Of a DNA stretch of 64,000 bases, positions 16,356 through 24,279 are shown in pieces (position 1 is the stretch's first letter; each line of letters begins with the position of its first letter). Origin of the DNA: Terasakiella sp033100395 (GTDB lineage Bacteria; Pseudomonadota; Alphaproteobacteria; Rhodospirillales; Terasakiellaceae); the NCBI RefSeq assembly GCF_033100395.1, contig NZ_JAWLVJ010000004.1, forward strand, positions 164,245 to 228,244. Reading direction: 5' to 3'. Under the pieces are notes generated by a model. It saw only the letters and a list, made by a program, of their open reading frames with translations, did not search any database and was not told where the DNA came from. The position numbers and the translations under genes are program-made.

Positions 16356-17095
16356 TTCATCACCATCCCAAACAACAGGACAAAGATCATCGGCGTCAAA
16401 CTGGCAAAGGCGATCAAACCGAAACCATCAATCATGGGGTTACGCCCCCGAATGGTATGGGCCAGTCCCACCCCCAGTGCGGTCACCAGTGGTACGGTCA
16501 CTGTCGATGTGGTTACGCCCCCACTATCATACGCGATTCCAACGATTTCGGCTGGTGCAAAATTTGTAATAATGATCACAAGTATGTAACCGCCAATGAT
16601 AAAATACTGGATCGGCCAGCCTTTAAGAATACGGAACACGCCAAGGACAATGGCAAAACCGACCGAAAGCGCCACAACCATACGCAATTCCAAGGCATAT
16701 TTGGCCTGCGCAGCCTCGGTTAAGGCAATATGTCCACCCTTAGCAGCAATCTCTGCAGCCTCAGCCGCCACCGCGATCAGGGCAGGTTCTGCAACCGTTG
16801 TCCCGAACCCGAGACAGAAAGCGAAAGAGAGTAGGGCGACAAGGCTGCCTTTTCTGGCAAAAGCATTCGCCATACTTTCCCCAAGCGGAAAAAGACCCAT
16901 CTCAAGCCCTTGAATAAACAGAGTCAGCCCTAAAACCACCAGAAACAGGCCGGGAATCACGCGATCAAGATTGGGGAATGGTTGTTGCAAGACAACGATC
17001 TGGAAGAAGGCGATCACAAGTATGATCGGCGCCAAATCCCGCAATGCCCCTAAAAAAAGGGTAAGGAATTGCTTAATGCCTGCATTCATACTCAT
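16352..17095 (-). CDS. DUF1538 integral membrane protein (first of pair)
   Basis: This 247-residue membrane protein is paralogous to the next gene. It shares GTTVAEPALIAVAAEAAEIA, the core DSGGVTTSTVTVPLVTALG and DGFGLIAFASLTPMIFVLL, and has about seven hydrophobic segments. The two copies are clearly duplicates that have diverged. Its start lies 66 bases downstream of the cyclase stop on the same strand, so it may be read from its own promoter or from the cyclase transcript. The function is unknown; the conserved Asp, Ser and Thr residues within membrane helices would suit ion or small-solute movement (inference). Confidence 0.88.
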   Translation of the reverse strand: MSMNAGIKQFLTLFLGALRDLAPIILVIAFFQIVVLQQPFPNLDRVIPGLFLVVLGLTLFIQGLEMGLFPLGESMANAFARKGSLVALLSFAFCLGFGTTVAEPALIAVAAEAAEIAAKGGHIALTEAAQAKYALELRMVVALSVGFAIVLGVFRILKGWPIQYFIIGGYILVIIITNFAPAEIVGIAYDSGGVTTSTVTVPLVTALGVGLAHTIRGRNPMIDGFGLIAFASLTPMIFVLLFGMVMK

Positions 17096-17161
17096 CTATC
17101 AACCATGCCTTTAGTATTCTTAATTACACAGTGTCATACTGTATGTTAGCACTTAGCACAA

Positions 17162-19000
17162 TTACTCATTTATTACAAATAGATGTACATGTGCGCTGCG
17201 ACCACGGACTTCGGTTGATCCAATACTCTTCAACTCCACATGTTTAATTAGTTTTGCCGTATCTTCGGAGATCAAAATACAGGTACCAAACTTCTTATTC
17301 AGACTTTCAATGCGTGCAGCCAAATTCACCGCATCGCCATGAACCGTGTAGTTCAAACGACCCTTGGCCCCGACAGCCCCGGCAACCACGGTACCAGTAT
17401 TCAAACCAATCCGGCTTTTAAGCGACACCCCATCAAATTCCTGATGACAGAGCAGTTCTTTAATCTCCATCGCCGCGTTCAGGGCGTTCTGGGCGTGGTT
17501 TTCATCCTCAATCGGCACATTGAAAGTCGCCAGCACCGCATCGCCCTGAAACTGCGTGACAACCCCGCCATGACGTTCCAGAACGTCCACAACAGTACTG
17601 AAATAGGAATTCAGGATACCGACAATCCGTTCCGGCCCGACTTTTTCCGTCAGCTGGGTAAAACCTTCGATATCAGAAAACAGAATGGTGGCCTCGGTCT
17701 GAATCGGTTTCAGTTCACCATTTTCATGCATCAGGGACGCCGCGATAGATTCCGGGACATAACGACCAAAGACTTCGCGGATCAAATCACGTTCGCGCAA
17801 GCCCTCGATCATATCATTAAAGGCAAGGGCTGCCTGATCCAGTTCTTTCAGACGGCTGCGTGGCAATTGCTGGATTGGGTTGGTGACACCTTTACGGATC
17901 ATACGTGCCGTATCGGCCAGACGCACTATGGGTCGCGCGATCTTTCTGCCGACCTTGATGGATAGAACCACCGAAATAAACAGCACCACAATCCCGGCAC
18001 CTGCCATTTCAAACAGCTGCATGACCACCGTGCGGTCAGATTTTTCTGCATTAATGTAAACGCCCGTAATCCAAGGCTTTTTACCAAAGCGCAAAAGATC
18101 ACGGGTTGCCACAATATGCATATCGTCATCAATACGTGCACCTTTTACGACCACATCATTGATGGGCGTAATCAAGCGGGCAGGGGCCACATCTGAACTA
18201 CGCAGTCGGATCAGCTTGGGGTCATGGAACTCCTTTAGTTTCGGCAGCGGAACTTCCCCTTTACCTTCTACCCAATCTGTTTTATCGCTTTGTTCCGGCG
18301 TAATCGTACTGCCAGTCGTCAACAATGGGTGGGCAAGAATATGATCTTCACCATAAAGGATAAAAGGGGTGAGGAACTGATCTGTCGATGCCGCCAAAAT
18401 GGTCTTGGACAGTTCTGCAACAGTCACCGCGATAAACAGGACACCTTTTAATTCCCCATCCTGATAAAGCGGCGTGCGAATATCCACCAGGGTCTGCCCC
18501 AGATCATCAAAGAAAAATAATTCCCCCCAATGGCTGGTGGTATGTTGTGCCATAACTTTGAAAAGACGGGCGTTATCTTCTGCTGTTGTTGTTTCCTGAT
18601 CTACAACCCATCTGTTCTCAGATCGCAGAACATAGCGCGTAATACCGTCTGGGTACTGGATGCCTGCGCCGGTCACATTCGGTGTCGCGCCCAAAATACC
18701 ACGCAGGAAAGTCTCCACTTTGCCAAAATCATCGACCCGCAGATCATTTGATTTGACCTGATCGCTAATCCAGAGGGCCTGATTCTCGACAGGAAGAAGC
18801 AGATTTTCCACTTCCTTCTGCATTTTATCCAAAGCCGTTTCAATCAGCATATGATGGTAGTCTTTTGTCAGCTTAGTGGTTGCGTTCAATCCGAGATACA
18901 AAACCACCGCGACAGCCAGGAGAATCAGCCCGCCAAATCCAACAAATAAAACATTTTGGATCGGCTGACGGGTAAAAGTTATTTTTCTCCATAAATTCAT
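17162..19000 (-). CDS. Membrane-bound class III nucleotide cyclase with extracytoplasmic sensor
   Basis: This 612-residue protein has TM1 (about 17-39), a periplasmic Cache-like sensor region (40-325), TM2 (about 330-350), a HAMP segment (350-405) and a C-terminal class III cyclase domain (435-612). The metal aspartates are present: D443 in FSDIEGFT and D487 in QGDAVLA. The transition-state pair N559 and R563 is in VNLAARIE. At the base-recognition positions it has Gln483 where adenylate cyclases usually have Lys, and Thr552. It should make a cyclic nucleotide in response to an external signal, but ATP versus GTP preference is uncertain. It is divergent from dnaE. Confidence 0.9.
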   Translation of the reverse strand: MNLWRKITFTRQPIQNVLFVGFGGLILLAVAVVLYLGLNATTKLTKDYHHMLIETALDKMQKEVENLLLPVENQALWISDQVKSNDLRVDDFGKVETFLRGILGATPNVTGAGIQYPDGITRYVLRSENRWVVDQETTTAEDNARLFKVMAQHTTSHWGELFFFDDLGQTLVDIRTPLYQDGELKGVLFIAVTVAELSKTILAASTDQFLTPFILYGEDHILAHPLLTTGSTITPEQSDKTDWVEGKGEVPLPKLKEFHDPKLIRLRSSDVAPARLITPINDVVVKGARIDDDMHIVATRDLLRFGKKPWITGVYINAEKSDRTVVMQLFEMAGAGIVVLFISVVLSIKVGRKIARPIVRLADTARMIRKGVTNPIQQLPRSRLKELDQAALAFNDMIEGLRERDLIREVFGRYVPESIAASLMHENGELKPIQTEATILFSDIEGFTQLTEKVGPERIVGILNSYFSTVVDVLERHGGVVTQFQGDAVLATFNVPIEDENHAQNALNAAMEIKELLCHQEFDGVSLKSRIGLNTGTVVAGAVGAKGRLNYTVHGDAVNLAARIESLNKKFGTCILISEDTAKLIKHVELKSIGSTEVRGRSAHVHLFVINE

Positions 19001-19118
19001 AGAGTTAGGCTAACACATACAGAAAAGATCGTTAAAACAAACTGCTTCCAAGAAACTGAAAACACGATTAGGATGAGAGTCTGCACATAAAGTTCGCCTC
19101 TTAACAAGAAAATCTGAA

Positions 19119-22100
19119 ATGTCTCACGCTGATTTCGTTCATCTTCGTCTTCATACTGCCTATTCCCTGTCCGAAGGCGCTATCCGTATCAAGGAACTAC
19201 CCAAATGGGTAAGTTCGGAACGTATGCCAGCCATCGCCATGACCGATACCAACAATATGTTTGGCGGTCTGGAATTTTCACAAACCATGTCGAAAGAGGG
19301 CATCCAGCCCATCATCGGCTGTCAGATTTCGATCAAGGCACAAGAAAGCGGCGATGCGAACAAGGGGATGAAAAGCAAACAGGTTGGCCTGCCGGAACCG
19401 GATCAGATCGTCCTACTTGCCCAAAATGATACGGGCTATCGCAACCTGATGAAACTGGTCAGCCGTGCTTTTCTGAATTCCGAAGAAGGGGCTGATCCCC
19501 AAATCCCGCTAGATGATGTGCTGGATTATAACGAAGGTTTGATCCTGCTGACAGGCGGTCACAAGGGTCCCATCGGTCATTTACTTCTGGATGGCGAAAA
19601 AGAAAAGGCTGAATCACTTTTATCTCGTATTAACAGCGCATTAAAAGGCAGAGTGTATGTTGAACTTCAACGCCACAACATGCCAGAGCAGGATCAAATC
19701 GAAGGTGATTTCATTGATCTCGCCTATAAACTGGACATTCCGCTGGTGGCCACAAACGAAGCCTTCTTCCCGACCAAGGATATGTATCAGGCGCACGACG
19801 CCCTGATCTGTATTGCCGCTGGATCTTACGTCGATCAAACGGATCGGCGCAAGCTGACAGACGAACATTATCTGAAATCTGCAGAAGAAATGCGCGAACT
19901 GTTTAAGGATATCCCTGAAGCCTGTGACAACACACTGGTCATCGCCAAACGCTGCGCCATCAAGGTCGAAAATATTGATCCCATTCTGCCCCCCTTTGAC
20001 TGCGGGGAAGGACGAAATGAGGAAGACGAACTTCGCAAAATGTCGGAAGACGGCCTCAAACGGCGCCTTGAAACCGATGAATTTAAAGAGGGTATGACCG
20101 CAGAAGAACGTGATGCCATCGCAAAACCTTACTGGGAACGTCTGGATTACGAACTGGGCATCATCAATCAGATGGGGTTCCCCGGTTACTTCCTGATCGT
20201 TGCGGACTTTATCCAGTGGGGCAAGGAACATGATATCCCGGTTGGCCCGGGTCGTGGTTCCGGTGCGGGCTCCCTTGTCGCTTATGCCCTGACCATTACC
20301 GACCTTGATCCACTGAAATACGCGCTGCTGTTCGAACGTTTCTTGAACCCGGAACGTGTATCCATGCCTGACTTCGATATTGATTTCTGTCAGGACCGCC
20401 GCGAAGAGGTAATCAAATACGTGCAGGATAAATACGGTTACGATCACGTGGCCCAAATCATTACGTTTGGTAAGCTGCAGGCCCGTGCGGTTCTGCGCGA
20501 CACAGGCCGAGTTCTGCAGATGCCCTTCGGTCAGGTGGATCGGATTTGTAAATACGTTCCAAACGATCCGGGCAAGGCCATGACAGTTTCTGAAGCTCTG
20601 GAAGCTATCCCGGAATTCAAGCGTGAAGTTGAAGATGACGAAACCGTCAAGCGCATGGTGGGCATCGCAAAACAGCTGGAAGGTCTGTTTCGTCACGCCT
20701 CCACACACGCGGCAGGTGTTGTGATTGGCGACAGACCGTTGGATAAGCTGGTCCCACTGTACCGAGACCCGAAATCCGACATGCCTGTGACCCAGTTCAA
20801 CATGAAATTCGTTGAACAGGCTGGCCTTGTTAAGTTCGACTTTTTGGGCCTTAAGACGCTTACGGTAATTTCAACAGCGCTTAAATTCATCAATGCGAAC
20901 CGAGAGACACCGCTGGATATCTCTCAAATCCCGCTGGATGACAAACCCACATACGAAATGCTGGGCCGTGGCGAAGGGGGCGGGGTCTTCCAGCTGGAAT
21001 CCGAGGGGATGCGTGGTGTTCTGCGCTCCATGAAACCAAACAGACTTGAAGACTTGATCGCGGTTGTGGCCCTTTATCGTCCGGGCCCAATGGATAACAT
21101 TCCCAGCTACATTAAGCGGAAACACGGTCAGGAAGAACCGGATTACTTGTACCCAACGATTGAGCCCATCCTGAAAGAAACCTACGGGATTATGATCTAT
21201 CAGGAACAGGTTATGCAGATCGCGCAGGTCATGGCGGGCTATAGCCTGGGTGGTGCGGATTTGCTGCGTCGTGCGATGGGTAAAAAAATCGCTGAGGAGA
21301 TGGAAAAGCAACGAAAAATGTTCGTTGAAGGATCCGTTGAGCGCGGTGTTCCGGAAAAGAAAGCCGACGAAATTTTCGACATCATGGCGAAGTTTGCCTC
21401 ATACGGTTTCAACAAATCCCACGCGGCTGCCTATGCTTACGTTGCTTATCAAACAGCTTATCTAAAAGCCAACTATCCTGCCGAATTTATGGCAGGCATC
21501 ATGTCGCTTGATTTGAACAACACGGATAAGCTCAACATGTTCAGGCAGGAACTGGACAAGATGAAAATCCCGTTGCTGCAACCGGACATCAACAAATCCA
21601 ACGTTATTTTCAGCGTTGAAGAAATCCCACACCCGAACGAGGAAGTTGGCGGCACCATCAAGGCTGTGCGCTATGCTCTATCCGCAGTCAGAAACGTAGG
21701 CGATGCAGCCATGGCATCTTTGGTCGCTGAACGTGAAGCAAACGGTCCCTTTAAAGACCCGTTTGAATTTGCCAACCGGGTTGACAGCAAAAGCGTCAAC
21801 AAGCGTATTTTGGAAAACCTGGTGCGTGGTGGTGCCTTTGACAGCATCAATTCCAACCGTCGCCAGGTCTTCGATGGCATTGAAACCCTGATCAAACATT
21901 CCAACCTGGCCGCAGAAGAAAGAAATTCCGATCAGATGGGCATGTTTGGCTCTGATGACACAGCCGTTAAAAAAGCCGCACAACTGCCCAACGTGCCCGA
22001 TTGGCCGCTGATGGATCGCCTGCGCGAAGAGGCTTCTGCCATTGGTTTTTACCTGTCTGCGCACCCCTTGGATGCTTATAAAACCACGCTTAAACGCCTG

Positions 22101-22628
22101 AAAGTCAAATCCCATAACGAGATTTTGCACGCAGGCATGTCCGGACCGGTCAATCTGGCTGGGACCGTGATCAGTAAGCGGGAAATGATTTCCAAAAAGA
22201 ACAACAACCGCTTTGCCTTTATTCAGCTTTCAGATGCCTCCGCCGCCTTTGAAGTCGCAGTCTGGGCGGAAGCCTATTCCGTTTCGCGCGATATGTGGGA
22301 AGTGGGAACATCTGTCTTTATCAAAGCCTCTGCACAGTTTGAAGAAGATAACGTCAGATATGCGGCCAGCCACGTTGACTTGCTTGATGTCAAGGCAGCA
22401 CGTGCAACAGCCGGTTTAAAAATATATATTGAAGATCAAAGCGCCGTGTCTCTCATGAAAGAGTTGCTCGAACGAGAAGGCAAAGGAAGAGGCAGCGTAA
22501 TGATCATGGCCCGAGTAGATGCGACAACGGAAGCCGAAGTCCACCTTGATGGTGGCTATCGTATCACGCCCGGGCTTTTACAAGCGGTGAAAGCCGTCCC
22601 GGGAATAGCTGACGTACAAGAAATTTAA
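19119..22628 (+). CDS. dnaE: DNA polymerase III subunit alpha
   Basis: This 1169-residue C-family replicative polymerase begins with a PHP domain (HLRLHTAYS at 8-16, with a partly degraded metal site). The catalytic aspartates are D418 and D420 in MPDFDIDF and D574 in VKFDFLGL. GPGRGSGAGSLVAYAL marks the palm. Further on are the helix-hairpin-helix region, an OB fold (about 990-1070) and a C-terminal tail. The length is normal for DnaE1. It is divergent from the cyclase, with a 118-base intergenic region and a weak ribosome site. Its stop is one base from the next gene. Confidence 0.97.
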   Translation: MSHADFVHLRLHTAYSLSEGAIRIKELPKWVSSERMPAIAMTDTNNMFGGLEFSQTMSKEGIQPIIGCQISIKAQESGDANKGMKSKQVGLPEPDQIVLLAQNDTGYRNLMKLVSRAFLNSEEGADPQIPLDDVLDYNEGLILLTGGHKGPIGHLLLDGEKEKAESLLSRINSALKGRVYVELQRHNMPEQDQIEGDFIDLAYKLDIPLVATNEAFFPTKDMYQAHDALICIAAGSYVDQTDRRKLTDEHYLKSAEEMRELFKDIPEACDNTLVIAKRCAIKVENIDPILPPFDCGEGRNEEDELRKMSEDGLKRRLETDEFKEGMTAEERDAIAKPYWERLDYELGIINQMGFPGYFLIVADFIQWGKEHDIPVGPGRGSGAGSLVAYALTITDLDPLKYALLFERFLNPERVSMPDFDIDFCQDRREEVIKYVQDKYGYDHVAQIITFGKLQARAVLRDTGRVLQMPFGQVDRICKYVPNDPGKAMTVSEALEAIPEFKREVEDDETVKRMVGIAKQLEGLFRHASTHAAGVVIGDRPLDKLVPLYRDPKSDMPVTQFNMKFVEQAGLVKFDFLGLKTLTVISTALKFINANRETPLDISQIPLDDKPTYEMLGRGEGGGVFQLESEGMRGVLRSMKPNRLEDLIAVVALYRPGPMDNIPSYIKRKHGQEEPDYLYPTIEPILKETYGIMIYQEQVMQIAQVMAGYSLGGADLLRRAMGKKIAEEMEKQRKMFVEGSVERGVPEKKADEIFDIMAKFASYGFNKSHAAAYAYVAYQTAYLKANYPAEFMAGIMSLDLNNTDKLNMFRQELDKMKIPLLQPDINKSNVIFSVEEIPHPNEEVGGTIKAVRYALSAVRNVGDAAMASLVAEREANGPFKDPFEFANRVDSKSVNKRILENLVRGGAFDSINSNRRQVFDGIETLIKHSNLAAEERNSDQMGMFGSDDTAVKKAAQLPNVPDWPLMDRLREEASAIGFYLSAHPLDAYKTTLKRLKVKSHNEILHAGMSGPVNLAGTVISKREMISKKNNNRFAFIQLSDASAAFEVAVWAEAYSVSRDMWEVGTSVFIKASAQFEEDNVRYAASHVDLLDVKAARATAGLKIYIEDQSAVSLMKELLEREGKGRGSVMIMARVDATTEAEVHLDGGYRITPGLLQAVKAVPGIADVQEI

Positions 22629-22629
22629 C

Positions 22630-23208
22630 ATGACCCATTTTACATATCCGCGCTTCATTGATTTTGAAGCCAGTGGCCTGAGCGAAGACTCCTATCCCAT
22701 CGAAGTTGCCTGGAATGGGGAAGGGGGATCAGTTGAATCCTATCTGATCAAGGTACAGGATATCGAAGAATGGACCCATTGGGACCCCCATGCTGAAACC
22801 GATGCGCACCAGATTTCACTGGAAAGCCTTGATGCCCTTGGCGATCCGCCCGCCGTCGTCGCAAAACGCATGAACGAGGCCTTGAAAGGCGAAACCCTCT
22901 ATTCAGATGCCATCCAGTTTGATCAGTTCTGGCTGAACCGCCTGTTTGAGGCTGTGAATATGGAACCAACGTTCACATTGGCCTCAGCCATTGAAGTCTT
23001 TGATCAAATTATTGCAAACGAACATAAAACCAACGGCACGTCCGAATTCGTTCAGCTCGAACGATTTGACATTGTCGTTGATACCTATGGCCTGCAAGCC
23101 TGGAAGAACATTGAATTACGGCCACATAGATCGAATCATGATGTGCTTCATCTCATGGAAACGTATCGGTTATTAAAAGAAGCGGGCGGTAAATTACAGA
23201 ATGGTTGA
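22630..23208 (+). CDS. DEDDh 3'-5' exonuclease-like protein behind dnaE
   Basis: This 192-residue protein has the DnaQ/RNase T fold signature: ExoI FIDFEASGL with D11 and E13, an ExoII-like segment YSDAIQFDQFWLNRLF (D98 or D93), and ExoIII H166-x4-D171 in HRSNHD. All four acidic residues and the histidine of a DEDDh nuclease can therefore be placed. It starts one base after the dnaE stop and is certainly co-transcribed. It differs from a typical DnaQ epsilon, having no clear C-terminal alpha-binding tail, and may be a diverged proofreading or RNA-trimming enzyme. The specific substrate is not visible. Confidence 0.75.
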   Translation: MTHFTYPRFIDFEASGLSEDSYPIEVAWNGEGGSVESYLIKVQDIEEWTHWDPHAETDAHQISLESLDALGDPPAVVAKRMNEALKGETLYSDAIQFDQFWLNRLFEAVNMEPTFTLASAIEVFDQIIANEHKTNGTSEFVQLERFDIVVDTYGLQAWKNIELRPHRSNHDVLHLMETYRLLKEAGGKLQNG

Positions 23209-23216
23209 TTTAACCC

Positions 23217-23245
23217 TTGCATTTCAGCCCAAAAAGGCATATTAA
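23217..23245 (+). promoter_or_regulatory. Sigma-70-type promoter for rpsB-tsf
   Basis: TTGCAT (23217-23222) and TATTAA (23240-23245) are separated by exactly 17 bases. The promoter sits just behind the dnaE-linked exonuclease gene and about 125 bases before the rpsB ATG, leaving a leader of roughly 118 bases. No experiment supports it; the call rests on hexamer quality and spacing. Confidence 0.55.
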
Positions 23246-23251
23246 GCGCGC

Positions 23252-23369
23252 CTTAACTTCACACGTAGGGATTTACGGGTGTATGGGGAGACATCCCATA
23301 AACTCGATCCGGTGTTCTTAAATGAACTCACACACCCTGCGGAGGATCAACCGGAAAAGGATTTATGAA
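23252..23369 (+). promoter_or_regulatory. Structured rpsB 5' leader, possible S2 autoregulatory RNA
   Basis: The leader contains a hairpin TATGGG-GAGACAT-CCCATA (23282-23300). Next comes an element in which CCGGT (23309-23313) can pair with ACCGG (23350-23354), enclosing GTTC/GAAC and GGTGT/ACACC pairings. The right-hand strand lies just ahead of the AAAAGG ribosome site. Ribosomal protein S2 leaders are autoregulated in other proteobacteria. Whether this one is, is inference. Confidence 0.4.
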
Positions 23370-24176
23370 ATGGCACTGCCAACCTTTACTATGCGCCAGC
23401 TCCTGGAAGCTGGTGTCCACTTCGGACACAACACTCGTCGCTGGAACCCAAAAATGGATCAATTCCTCTTTGGTGTTCGCAATGGCATTCACATCATCGA
23501 CCTGCAACAAACTGTTCCACTGCTGCACCAGGCAATGGTTCAAATCCGTGACAAAGTTGCTGGCGGCGGTCGTGTACTGTTCGTTGGTACAAAGCGTCAG
23601 GCTTCTGAAGTTGTAGCTGAAGCTGCTGGCAAATGTGGCCAGTACTACGTGAACCACCGTTGGCTCGGCGGCATGCTGACAAACTGGAAAACTGTTTCCG
23701 GTTCTATCAAGCGCCTAAAAACTCTCGAAGCGCAACTGGCTGGCGACATGGCTGGTCTGACGAAGAAAGAACAACTGAACCTGACACGTGAGTGCGAAAA
23801 ACTTGAGCGCACACTCGGCGGGATCAAAGAAATGGGCGGCCTACCTGACGTCATGGTCGTTTTCGATACACAGAAAGAAGCTATCGCAATCAACGAAGCG
23901 AAAAACCTGGGCATTCCAGTCATCGCTATTCTCGATTCCAACAGCAGCCCACTGAACATTACACACCCAGTACCAGGCAACGATGACTCCATCCGCGCAC
24001 TGAAACTGTACTGTGACCTGTTTGCTGGTTCCGTTCTTGACGGCATCCAAAGCCAGATGTCTGCAGCTGGTATCGATGTTGGTGCACAAGAAGAAGCACC
24101 TGCTGAAAACCTGCCAGAAGCTGAAGCTGCTGCTCCAGCGGCTGAAGAAGCACCGGCAGCTGCTGCCGAAGCTTAA
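23370..24176 (+). CDS. rpsB: 30S ribosomal protein S2
   Basis: From ATG 23370 the product is 268 residues: MALPTFTMRQLLEAGVHFGH, the S2 signature NPKMDQFLFG, then the helical insertion (about 100-160), FDTQKEAIAINEAKNLGIPVI, and SNSSPLNITHPVPGNDD. The Ala/Glu-rich tail after residue 235 is common in alphaproteobacteria. I chose this start over the in-frame upstream ATG at 23322 because the latter adds 16 unconserved residues made from the leader. S2 binds late in 30S assembly near the platform and neck. It is followed by tsf in the universal order. Confidence 0.97.
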   Translation: MALPTFTMRQLLEAGVHFGHNTRRWNPKMDQFLFGVRNGIHIIDLQQTVPLLHQAMVQIRDKVAGGGRVLFVGTKRQASEVVAEAAGKCGQYYVNHRWLGGMLTNWKTVSGSIKRLKTLEAQLAGDMAGLTKKEQLNLTRECEKLERTLGGIKEMGGLPDVMVVFDTQKEAIAINEAKNLGIPVIAILDSNSSPLNITHPVPGNDDSIRALKLYCDLFAGSVLDGIQSQMSAAGIDVGAQEEAPAENLPEAEAAAPAAEEAPAAAAEA

Positions 24177-24185
24177 GTATTTAGC

Positions 24186-24214
24186 GACAGTGGAGAATTG
24201 ATTTCTCCACTGTC
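24186..24214 (+). terminator. Perfect 12-bp hairpin between rpsB and tsf
   Basis: GACAGTGGAGAA, a 5-base loop TTGAT, and TTCTCCACTGTC form a perfect 12-bp stem, nine bases after the rpsB stop. It is followed by ATTGCTTTG rather than a T-run, so it is more likely a partial terminator or RNA-processing/stability element than a full stop. TTGACA at 24221-24226 just downstream could be a -35 for tsf, but no good -10 stands at the right distance. Confidence 0.6.
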
Positions 24215-24279
24215 ATTGCTTTGACATAAAAAACATGTAAAAGCGTTTAGGTTTATTTTCTAGAGAATATGAGGATCCT

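Noticed and set aside
19641..20708. Long antisense open frame (355 codons) inside dnaE
   Set aside because: It lies wholly opposite dnaE, encodes a low-complexity Phe/His-rich composition typical of a shadow frame, and has no family motif or ribosome site.
23341..23354. GGAGGATCA-like sequence before rpsB, reminiscent of the 16S rRNA 3' end
   Set aside because: Only a short match; it is explained as leader sequence ahead of the ribosome site, and no rRNA gene is present.
24221..24249. Independent tsf promoter (TTGACA)
   Set aside because: The -35 is perfect, but no hexamer resembling a -10 stands 16-18 bases away, so it is mentioned only with the hairpin.
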